From assembly GCA_030834835.1 (NCBI GenBank), contig JAUQXD010001281.1:1-7698 (forward strand): a stretch of DNA of 7,698 bases, written 5' to 3'. The notes beneath the pieces were generated by a model. The model had not been told where the DNA came from. It saw only the letters and a list, made by a program, of their open reading frames with translations, and did not search any database. This DNA comes from Thermoflexales bacterium. GTDB taxonomy: Bacteria > Chloroflexota > Anaerolineae > Fen-1058. The position numbers and the translations under genes were made by a program. Shown here piece after piece: positions 1 to 4,830 of this stretch (position 1 is its first letter; every line of letters starts with the position of its first letter).

Positions 1-141
1 TGGTGCACCGCGCATCCCAATGATTGCGTCGATCTGCCCGATTCGTGCGCGCACTCGCATCCTTTCAACTGCCTGCGCAAGGGCCAGGCATTCTGGTGGA
101 TGATGGCGCGGCTGGCGGGCTGGGATGGTGTGACGCAGTAG
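1..141 (+). CDS. C-terminal end of an unidentified protein (5' truncated by window edge)
   Basis: The frame beginning at base 1 is open for 46 codons and stops with TAG at 139-141. The peptide is rich in Cys, His and Trp; it contains [16 protein letters not shown] and ends [17 protein letters not shown]. This looks like a real protein end: it is compact, with an aromatic helix followed by a short tail. Paired cysteines would suit an extracytoplasmic protein. The D-x-x-x-H-x-H-P pattern followed by a helix faintly recalls the last block of SGNH/GDSL hydrolases, but that is a guess. I do not recognise the family. The ORF starting at base 24 in another frame overlaps it and is rejected. Confidence 0.55.
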   Translation, partial: WCTAHPNDCVDLPDSCAHSHPFNCLRKGQAFWWMMARLAGWDGVTQ

Positions 142-155
142 AAACGATCGGACTT

Positions 156-291
156 GAGTGTCACACCGCACCTGCCGGTGGGTGCAGGTGTTCCGAACGC
201 AGTGAGGAATCTCTCGCGCGGCAGGCGGCGTGGCTGGTCGGGCCAGAGATTCCTCAGTCGCGGAAAAGAACGCTCCTTCGGAATGACAATC
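156..291 (+). repeat. Palindromic MITE-like repeat, copy 1 (intergenic)
   Basis: A 136-bp element is bounded by imperfect inverted ends: GAGTGTCA at 156-163 and TGACAATC at 284-291 (7 of 8 matching). Inside these, TTCCGA (191-196) and GAGGAATCTC (204-213) face GAGATTCCTC (246-255) and TCGGAATGACA (278-288), around a 32-nt centre. The left 41 bases (156-196) match copy 2 (4940-4980) at 40 of 41 positions, while the centres differ. The left arm carries 27 extra bases (164-190) with a CACCTGC / GCAGGTG hairpin that the right arm lacks. Translated, such repeats give the familiar spurious peptides SERSEESL and LLRNDN. No transposase is nearby, so the element is non-autonomous or an RNA/DNA hairpin family. 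Confidence 0.85.
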
Positions 292-341
292 ATCTGAGAA
301 GTTTTTGCACTCACGCACCACGTCGCGGCGCAGTGGACATA

Positions 342-352
342 TCGGAATGACA
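342..352 (+). repeat. Detached right-end fragment of the palindromic repeat
   Basis: TCGGAATGACA at 342-352 is identical to the right end of copy 1 at 278-288, 64 bp downstream of it. No matching left arm or GAGATTCCTC is present. It is probably a degenerate or partly duplicated end of the element. Being only 11 bp, it could be chance. Confidence 0.4.
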
Positions 353-379
353 CAGCTTGCCGACCCCGACAGCAGCAAG

Positions 380-410
380 TTGCGTGCTAACGACCTGAAT
401 CGGCTATACT
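380..410 (+). promoter_or_regulatory. Candidate promoter for the DJ-1/PfpI gene
   Basis: A good -10 box, TATACT, lies at 405-410. The best -35 candidate is TTGCGT at 380-385, giving a spacer of 19, longer than the usual 17. Transcription would start near 417, leaving a leader of about 54 nt with AGGAG at 459-463, seven bases before the ATG at 471. Confidence 0.45.
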
Positions 411-470
411 ACTGGCAAGTCGCCGGGGCTATGCAGCCAGGCGATAAATCACACGCACAGGAGAGCGACG

Positions 471-1052
471 ATGGCCAAGAAGATTTTGCAGCTGGTCGGC
501 GACTTCGTGGAAGACTACGAGGTCATGGTTCCGTTTCAGGCGTTGCAGGCCGTGGGGCACAAGGTGCATGCGGTATGTCCCGACAAACGCGCCGGCGAAA
601 AAGTCCGCACGGCGGTTCACGATTTCCTGGGCGATCAGACGTACAGCGAAAAGCCCGGCCACGATTTCGCCCTCAATGCGACCTTCGCCAACATCAACCC
701 CGCCGACTATGACGCGCTGGTGATTTCGGGCGGTCGCGCGCCGGAATACATCCGGTTGAACGCGAAGGTGTTGGAGATCGTGCGTCACTTCTTCGCCGAG
801 AATAAACCGGTCGCGTCGATCTGTCATGGGGCGCAGGTGCTGGTGGCGGCGGGCGTGTGTAAGGGCCGCAAGATTTCGGCGTATCCCGCCGTTGGCCCGG
901 ACGTGACGGTTGCCGGCGGCGAGTATGCCGACATTCCGGTCGATAAAGCCGTGACCGATGGCAACCTGGTGACTGCTCCAGCGTGGCCCGCTCATCCCGA
1001 TTGGATCGCGCAGTTCCTGGTCGTGCTGGGCACCAAGATCAGCCACGAATAA
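471..1052 (+). CDS. DJ-1/PfpI family protein (class I glutamine amidotransferase-like fold)
   Basis: 193 residues, the normal length for a single-domain DJ-1/PfpI protein. The nucleophile-elbow motif ASICHGAQ places the reactive cysteine at C118 with H119 after it. The N-terminal FVEDYE supplies E14, equivalent to the glutamate that hydrogen-bonds the cysteine in Pfp[11 protein letters not shown] (86-95) is the usual loop before the helix leading to the elbow. The family includes glyoxalase III-type enzymes, proposed deglycases and PfpI, annotated as a protease; sequence alone does not choose among these. No signal peptide is visible, so it is probably cytosolic and stress-related. The start at 471 is supported by AGGAG at 459-463. 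It appears monocistronic, ending 32 nt before a hairpin terminator shared with the convergent small gene. Confidence 0.93.
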   Translation: MAKKILQLVGDFVEDYEVMVPFQALQAVGHKVHAVCPDKRAGEKVRTAVHDFLGDQTYSEKPGHDFALNATFANINPADYDALVISGGRAPEYIRLNAKVLEIVRHFFAENKPVASICHGAQVLVAAGVCKGRKISAYPAVGPDVTVAGGEYADIPVDKAVTDGNLVTAPAWPAHPDWIAQFLVVLGTKISHE

Positions 1053-1083
1053 AATCAAAGTCACACGATCTGGCATTCAAATG

Positions 1084-1118
1084 AAAAACGAGGCCACGGA
1101 AAATTCCGTGGCCTCGTT
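1084..1118 (-). terminator. Hairpin terminator between convergent genes
   Basis: A near-perfect palindrome spans 1087-1118, with AACGAGGCCACGGAA (1087-1101) facing TTCCGTGGCCTCGTT (1104-1118). On the minus strand the stem runs into a five-U tract (bases 1088-1084), so it best suits the small secreted gene ending at 1143. On the plus strand the tail is GTTGCTGTG, poor in U, so termination of the DJ-1 transcript there is less certain. Confidence 0.75.
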
Positions 1119-1142
1119 GCTGTGTGATGAGATCAAGCCAGG

Positions 1143-1268
1143 CTAAGCGCGCCAGCTGAGGATTTGTTGCTCGAATTGCGCGTCACGCCCCTGCTGCGCG
1201 GACGCCGATGTGACAATCGACAGCGCACAGAGCAGTGATAATCCCAGCATGATTGCGATTTTGCGCAT
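1143..1268 (-). CDS. Small secreted protein (41-residue precursor with signal peptide)
   Basis: The minus strand encodes MRKIAIMLGLSLLCALSIVT followed by SASA-QQGRDAQFEQQILSWRA and a TAG stop (1145-1143). The N-terminus is a textbook Sec signal peptide: positive MRK, a hydrophobic core at residues 4-19, and an SASA|QQ cleavage site after residue 24. A mature peptide of about 17 residues remains. AGGAG (complement of 1277-1281) sits eight bases before the ATG, and a terminator hairpin begins 25 bases after the stop, so the gene is well framed. I recognise no family. The mature end could be the start of a longer secreted domain lost by deletion, since little space remains before the terminator. 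If functional, it would act in the periplasm or outside the cell. Confidence 0.68.
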   Translation of the reverse strand: MRKIAIMLGLSLLCALSIVTSASAQQGRDAQFEQQILSWRA

Positions 1269-1390
1269 GATTCAAACTCCTGCTGAAATCGCTTGCGGGG
1301 TGGATGGTAGTGCAAAATGGAACGAAACGCAAATTAAGGCGCAAAGTCAGAATCGTGTGACAACCGGCGAGCTGGCAAGAAATGTCAACT

Positions 1391-1420
1391 TTGGCTGAGC
1401 GATCTGTAATACAGTAGACT
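1391..1420 (+). promoter_or_regulatory. Candidate promoter for the duplicated-domain membrane protein
   Basis: TTGGCT at 1391-1396 and TAGACT at 1415-1420 are separated by 18 bases. Both boxes are imperfect, so this is a modest call. The position is suitable: transcription would start near 1427 and AAGGAG at 1442-1447 lies seven bases before the ATG at 1455. Confidence 0.35.
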
Positions 1421-1454
1421 CATCTCAAATTCGATCAGTTCAAGGAGTCTCGCC

Positions 1455-2153
1455 ATGCCCGATATTACCAGCCTGATGCTCAGCACCGCGGTGCCCATTA
1501 TCGTCCTCACCATCGTGTCCATCGTCGTCGTGATGTTTGTTGTGCGGCGCATGACCGGCCCCAACAAGCAGCTGCTCGCCACCGGTGAAACCGCGCAGGC
1601 CACCGTCTTGCAGATGACGGACACCGGGATGCGCATCAACGACAATCCGCGGGTCAGCCTGCTGCTGGAAGTGCGCCCGGCCAACCGCCCCGCCTATCAG
1701 GTTGAGGTCAAGCAAGTTATCTCGATGCTGCAAGCGTCGCAGTACCAGCCCGGCCAGCTGCTGGAAGTCAAGATCGATCCCAGCGATCAGAAGAAGGTCG
1801 CCATTACGGCGGTGCTCAGCGGCGGTGTGCCGGGTATGATGGGCGCGGCTCAAGTAGCGCAAATGCAACAAACACTGCTCGCCACCGAGCAGATGTATAA
1901 CGCCGTGCGCACGATGGGTGTGCCCGCCCAGGCGGCCATCCTGGCCGTCACGGATATGGGCGTGCGTGTGGGCGACTCGGCCTCGATGATGAAGGTCAGC
2001 GTGCAGGTGCAGCCCACCGATCGACCCGCCTTCCGCGCCGAGACGCAGGGCGCTATCTCGGACGCCTCGCGCGCCAAGTACCAGCCCGGCAGCACCGTCT
2101 GGGTCAAGTTCAATCCCAATGATTTGACGCAAGTCGCGCTCGATCACGCTTAG
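1455..2153 (+). CDS. Membrane-anchored protein with two tandem copies of a beta-rich domain
   Basis: 232 residues. A single N-terminal membrane segment (about residues 8-30) is followed by RR, suggesting an N-out/C-in anchor with the bulk of the protein in the cytoplasm. The rest contains a duplication: residues 44-117 and 155-229 align with one small gap, sharing AQA, TD-G-R, P--RPA and QYQPG / KYQPG followed by a K-[IF]-[DN]-P-[SN]-D segment. The pattern (short strands, a Pro-Gly turn, a V-K-x-[DN]-P end) matches hypothetical proteins I recall from Actinobacteria and related lineages whose function is unknown. A linker at 118-154, rich in Met, Gln and Gly, joins the copies. The start is set by a strong AAGGAG at 1442-1447. 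No enzymatic motif is visible; a scaffold or binding role is only a guess. Confidence 0.8.
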   Translation: MPDITSLMLSTAVPIIVLTIVSIVVVMFVVRRMTGPNKQLLATGETAQATVLQMTDTGMRINDNPRVSLLLEVRPANRPAYQVEVKQVISMLQASQYQPGQLLEVKIDPSDQKKVAITAVLSGGVPGMMGAAQVAQMQQTLLATEQMYNAVRTMGVPAQAAILAVTDMGVRVGDSASMMKVSVQVQPTDRPAFRAETQGAISDASRAKYQPGSTVWVKFNPNDLTQVALDHA

Positions 2154-2224
2154 TCGTTCGCCAGATTCAGTCTTAGAGCAGAGCCGCCTCGCTTGCAATC
2201 TGTGATCTACAAAGCCCATAAACG

Positions 2225-2267
2225 AAGAGACATCACAGTCGGCTACTTGCGCTGTGATGTCTCTTTT
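2225..2267 (+). terminator. Rho-independent terminator after the duplicated-domain protein
   Basis: A 14-bp stem, AAGAGACATCACAG (2225-2238) against CTGTGATGTCTCTT (2252-2265), has a 13-nt loop and is followed by TTTTGTT on the plus strand. It lies between two convergent genes (stops at 2153 plus and 2323 minus) and may also stop minus-strand transcription, though the U tract there is interrupted. Confidence 0.82.
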
Positions 2268-2322
2268 GTTAGCCGCAGTCCGGTTCTGTTCGAGACGCAG
2301 TCATTTCCCGGCGAATGCGGTT

Positions 2323-3294
2323 TTATCCGTCCATTCCGCAATCCGCCTGCATTTTTCGAGGCGAACCAATTGCCTGTTTGGCGCGTTTGCTCGCATTGAT
2401 CGCCAGCAAGAAATCGTTCAGCATGATCCGGCATGTCGGCCCTTCCCGATCGAGCGCGGACGAGGCCGCCGACACCACGATGTTCAGGATGTCGCCGCCG
2501 GCGAGGCCCTCGGTCTCAGCCACCAATCGATCCCAATCGACAGCGCGCAGTTGCACCGGCAGCCGATTCGGAATGTGGTAGCGCCACAGGCGCGCACGAG
2601 CGTCATCATCGGGCAGCGGCATTTCGATGTGGCCCAGAATGCGGCGGATAAAAGCCGTATCATAGTTGGAGGCCAGATTCGTAGCAAACACCGTCACGCC
2701 CGAGAAGTGATCGAGTTCCAGCAGCATCACCGAGCGGCTGACGTTGACGGCGTGATCGGTGCTCTGTGTGATGTTGGTCAAGCGTCGCCCCAGAATCGAG
2801 TCGGCTTCGTCGAAGAACAATAATGCCTGTGTCTCGCGCGCCTTCTGAAACGCGGCCTTGATGTTCTTGGCGGTCTCACCCACGTACTTCGATTCGATCT
2901 CGGCGTAGTTGGCGCGGATGATGCCCAAACCCAATTCGTGCGCGATGGCTTCGGCCCCAAAGCTTTTACCGGTGCCGGGCGGCCCGTACAGATTGATCGC
3001 CGTTCGCCCGCCATACGGATCAATCTCGTCCAGGCCGAAGTCTTCATACAAGACGTGATGATATTTGATCTTGGTCAGCAGCGCGTTGATCTGCTGGCGG
3101 GTGACATCGCCTATCACCAGGTCTTGCAGGCGGCGGCGCGGCATCTCCACTACAAACATCGCCACGCGGCGACTGATGGTGTCCGCTTCGGTTTCCTTCG
3201 AGCGGGCCACGCCGCCCGGCGTCACAACTCGCTCGCCGATGACGGGCACGGTCGGTTGAGTAACCACATCGTTGTTATCCATGATTGATCTCAT
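2323..3294 (-). CDS. Stand-alone AAA-family ATPase
   Basis: 323 residues with one AAA module. Walker A is GPPGTGKS (104-111) and Walker B is LLFFDEAD (158-165, with D162 and E163). The pore-loop-like KYVGE is at 136-140, sensor 1 is N206 in VFATN, candidate arginine fingers are R217/R218 in DTAFIRRI, and a sensor-2-like GLAGGD is at 263-268. All key residues are present, so an active ring-forming ATPase is likely. The N-terminal 90 residues carry no recognisable substrate-binding domain, and there is no protease or membrane part as in FtsH. The arrangement resembles bacterial katanin/spastin-like AAA proteins of unknown substrate. No clear Shine-Dalgarno precedes the ATG at 3294; M5 (ATG at 3282) is an alternative start. 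The gene follows the MerR gene by 68 nt on the same strand and could share its transcript. Confidence 0.88.
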   Translation of the reverse strand: MRSIMDNNDVVTQPTVPVIGERVVTPGGVARSKETEADTISRRVAMFVVEMPRRRLQDLVIGDVTRQQINALLTKIKYHHVLYEDFGLDEIDPYGGRTAINLYGPPGTGKSFGAEAIAHELGLGIIRANYAEIESKYVGETAKNIKAAFQKARETQALLFFDEADSILGRRLTNITQSTDHAVNVSRSVMLLELDHFSGVTVFATNLASNYDTAFIRRILGHIEMPLPDDDARARLWRYHIPNRLPVQLRAVDWDRLVAETEGLAGGDILNIVVSAASSALDREGPTCRIMLNDFLLAINASKRAKQAIGSPRKMQADCGMDG

Positions 3295-3295
3295 A

Positions 3296-3321
3296 GGCCG
3301 GATTGCGTATCAGTCCCGGCC
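3296..3321 (-). other. Hairpin immediately before the AAA ATPase start
   Basis: GGCCGG (3296-3301) can pair with CCGGCC (3316-3321) around a 14-nt loop. In the minus-strand transcript the stem ends one base before the ATG at 3294, where no Shine-Dalgarno site is visible. It could influence start choice or translation. Short stems of this kind also arise by chance. Confidence 0.35.
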
Positions 3322-3330
3322 TTTCATACG

Positions 3331-3361
3331 CTCACGCAAAGTCGCAAAGGCTTTGCGTGAG
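3331..3361 (-). other. Perfect 11-bp inverted repeat between the MerR and AAA genes
   Basis: CTCACGCAAAG (3331-3341) and CTTTGCGTGAG (3351-3361) pair perfectly with a 9-nt loop. In the minus-strand transcript the stem begins one base after the MerR stop codon. No U tract follows, so it is not a standard rho-independent terminator. It may act as a partial terminator, a processing or stability element, or a DNA-binding site upstream of the AAA gene. Confidence 0.55.
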
Positions 3362-3362
3362 G

Positions 3363-3809
3363 TCATTCTTCTAAAATCGCCAACTCGCGCTCCAGCCACT
3401 CCATCTCCAGCGTGTCGACGTAGTGGTTGATCGCCGCTTGCAGAAACGGCGGCAAGTCAGGATGGATGGCCGTGAAGGTCGCGTTGAAATCGGGGTGATC
3501 GTTGTACGCATTACCCAACCCGCGCAGCACTTCCAGTGACGGTTCATAGAAATAGCGCAAGTGTTGATGCCAGTGGCCCAGCATCGCCTGAATCTCCGGG
3601 CTGGTTGGGCCTTTGCTCATGTTGGCGGCCAGATTGCTGTAAATCGCCCCACCCTCTTGTTTGATTTGCTCCTGCTTTTCAGGTGAGTAGCTATTCCACA
3701 GCTGGTACGATGCTTTGACGTTATCCGCGCCCCATTGTTTGGCGGCTTCATCGGCATAACGCTGCTCTTGCTCTTTGTCGAAGCCCTGAAAGATGCGTTT
3801 CTTGCTCAT
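3363..3809 (-). other. Candidate internal translation start giving a free TipAS-like domain
   Basis: Codon 118 of the MerR gene is an ATG (3809-3807) preceded on the minus strand by GGGGGAAG (complement of 3815-3822), a Shine-Dalgarno-like stretch at good spacing. The full-length start has none. Initiation here would give a 148-residue product, MSKKRIFQGFD onward: the ligand-binding domain without the DNA-binding part. In Streptomyces lividans the tipA gene makes TipAL and a shorter TipAS of about 144 residues from an in-frame internal start. The matching size and position make the same arrangement plausible here. Confidence 0.5.
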
Positions 3810-4160
3810 GGTCACTTCCCCCACTAAATGCAAAATGGTGTTATCGACGGTCTGGATCAGCGCCTGCAACCGATCGATCTTTTCGGCCAATTGATGCCGA
3901 TGCGTTTGCAGCGCCGACACCCGATCGAACTGCTTATCGTCCAGAATAGCCTTGATCTGCATCAAGTCCAGATCGAGTTCGCGGAAGAACAAAATCTGCT
4001 GCAAGCGAAACAGCGCGTCGTCATCGTAATACCGATAGCTGTTGCGCCCGACCGAGGCCGGCTTGAGCAAGCCGATCTCGTCGTAGTAGTGCAGCGTGCG
4101 CACACTGACGCCGGCCAGATTAGACAACTGTTTGACGGTGTAGGTCGGTTTGTCCTTCAT
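3363..4160 (-). CDS. MerR-family transcriptional regulator with TipAS-type ligand-binding domain
   Basis: 265 residues. The N-terminus is a classic MerR winged helix-turn-helix: YTVKQLSNLAGVSVRTLHYY (7-26), then DEIGLLKPA and the wing NSYRYYDDDAL. A long dimerisation helix follows at about 76-114. The rest (about 124-262) fits the TipAS antibiotic-recognition domain, opening with FQGFDKEQEQRYADEA. Relatives are TipAL (thiopeptides), Mta and SkgA, which bend operator DNA with a long spacer and activate multidrug or stress genes on ligand binding. The protein contains no cysteine, so covalent capture of a thiopeptide as in TipAS is not possible. There is no Shine-Dalgarno before the ATG at 4160, and the promoter position implies a leaderless mRNA. 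It diverges from the Nudix gene and precedes the AAA gene, both possible targets. Confidence 0.92.
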   Translation of the reverse strand: MKDKPTYTVKQLSNLAGVSVRTLHYYDEIGLLKPASVGRNSYRYYDDDALFRLQQILFFRELDLDLMQIKAILDDKQFDRVSALQTHRHQLAEKIDRLQALIQTVDNTILHLVGEVTMSKKRIFQGFDKEQEQRYADEAAKQWGADNVKASYQLWNSYSPEKQEQIKQEGGAIYSNLAANMSKGPTSPEIQAMLGHWHQHLRYFYEPSLEVLRGLGNAYNDHPDFNATFTAIHPDLPPFLQAAINHYVDTLEMEWLERELAILEE

Positions 4161-4167
4161 GCCGAAA

Positions 4168-4198
4168 ATTATAAGCTATGACGCGACGTGAGGGTCAA
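4168..4198 (-). promoter_or_regulatory. MerR-type promoter with 19-bp spacer, probably autoregulated
   Basis: On the minus strand TTGACC (complement of 4193-4198) and a perfect TATAAT (complement of 4168-4173) are separated by 19 bp (4174-4192), the over-long spacing typical of MerR-activated promoters. A near-palindrome, TGACG-CGA-CGTGA, occupies 4179-4191 within the spacer. Start of transcription would fall at about 4161, next to the ATG at 4160, so the transcript should be leaderless. Confidence 0.72.
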
Positions 4199-4211
4199 GG
4201 GGGAATTTTGG

Positions 4212-4240
4212 TTTTGTAGTTCACTCAACCGTGCTACAAT
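4212..4240 (+). promoter_or_regulatory. Candidate promoter for the Nudix-GT4 operon
   Basis: An extended -10, TGCTACAAT (4232-4240), is preceded by a weak -35, TTTTGT, at 4212-4217 with 17-bp spacing. Start of transcription would be near 4247, giving an 80-nt leader that contains the hairpin at 4262-4293. The promoter is back to back with the MerR promoter, whose -35 box ends at 4198. Confidence 0.5.
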
Positions 4241-4261
4241 CGCCCACTGAATAAGCGGGCG

Positions 4262-4293
4262 CACTTGCACCGCGCTGCGGAGCAGTGCAGGTG
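4262..4293 (+). repeat. Leader hairpin upstream of the Nudix gene, similar to the hairpin nested in the palindromic repeats
   Basis: CACTTGCAC (4262-4270) pairs with GTGCAGGTG (4285-4293) with a single T-G wobble. The loop holds a second small stem, GCT-GCGG-AGC (4274-4283). GTGCAGGTGT (4285-4294) is identical to the arm found at 182-191 and 4966-4975 within the two palindromic repeats. It lies in the predicted 5' leader, 36 bases before the start codon. Confidence 0.5.
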
Positions 4294-4329
4294 TGGCCGT
4301 CCGCTCTGCCCTTAACACTGGAGAACTCT

Positions 4330-4830
4330 ATGCCCCGCATGATCACCTTTGACGACAACGGCATCCGCTTCACCAATCGCATCATCGGCATCGCGATCGA
4401 TCGCGGCCGCGTGCTGTTGCATCGCACCGACGACATGACGTTCTGGGCGATGCCCGGCGGCCGCGCCGAGTTAATGGAAGCCTCGCCGGACACGCTGGTG
4501 CGCGAGATGCAGGAGGAGATCGGCGTGGACGTCAGGGTCGATCGTTTGTTATGGCTGGCCGAGAACTTCTTTCACTACGGGTCGCGCGCCCACCACGAGA
4601 TCGGCTTCTACTATCTGATGCACCTGCCCCTCGACTCGCCCCTGCGCGACACCACCGTGTTTATCGGTCATGAAGGCGACATGGACGTTCACTTCGAATG
4701 GTTCCCGGTCGATGCACTGGAAAATGTTCTGCTCTTTCCATCGTTTCTGCGCACCGGCCTCAAATGTTTGCCTGAACACACGGTTCACATCGTGCACGTC
4801 GATCTGCCCGAAGAGAGTGCTCGACCATGA
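4330..4830 (+). CDS. Nudix hydrolase
   Basis: 166 residues from the ATG at 4330. A complete Nudix box (G-x5-E-x7-REUxEExGU) runs from G44 to V66: G44, E50, R58-E59, E62-E63 and G65-V66 are all present, with the preceding FWAMPGG loop. It should hydrolyse a nucleoside diphosphate linked to another group, with Mg2+ bound by the box glutamates. The substrate cannot be read from sequence; a nucleotide sugar would suit the neighbouring glycosyltransferase, but many such proteins act on oxidised or capped nucleotides. GGAG at 4320-4323 supports the start; an ATG 15 codons earlier (4285) lies in the leader hairpin and is unlikely. The stop overlaps the next start as ATGA (4827-4830), indicating translational coupling. 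Confidence 0.9.
   Translation: MPRMITFDDNGIRFTNRIIGIAIDRGRVLLHRTDDMTFWAMPGGRAELMEASPDTLVREMQEEIGVDVRVDRLLWLAENFFHYGSRAHHEIGFYYLMHLPLDSPLRDTTVFIGHEGDMDVHFEWFPVDALENVLLFPSFLRTGLKCLPEHTVHIVHVDLPEESARP

Larger units (their letters stand above)
142..470. other. Intergenic region between the truncated gene and the DJ-1/PfpI gene
   Basis: This is 329 bases without a convincing gene. It holds a full copy of the palindromic repeat (156-291), a detached fragment of its right end (342-352), a candidate promoter (380-410) and the Shine-Dalgarno site AGGAG at 459-463 for the next gene. There is no separate U-tract terminator behind the truncated upstream gene. The long palindrome may serve as its 3' end structure. 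Confidence 0.6.

Noticed and set aside
24..350. 108-codon plus-strand ORF running through the palindromic repeat
   Set aside because: It overlaps the better-looking end of the truncated gene in another frame. Most of it is translation of the repeat (SERSEESL, LLRNDN), a known source of spurious proteins.
429..1076. Antisense ORF opposite the DJ-1/PfpI gene (215 codons)
   Set aside because: It is the mirror of a clearly conserved gene, has His/Arg-rich low-plausibility composition and shows no motif.
1440..2219. Antisense ORF opposite the duplicated-domain protein (259 codons)
   Set aside because: It is rich in His, Arg, Asp and Gly as expected from the complement of a G+C-rich gene, and it has no recognisable domain.
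4285..4329. 15-codon N-terminal extension of the Nudix protein
   Set aside because: That ATG lies in the leader hairpin without a ribosome binding site, while the ATG at 4330 has GGAG six bases upstream.
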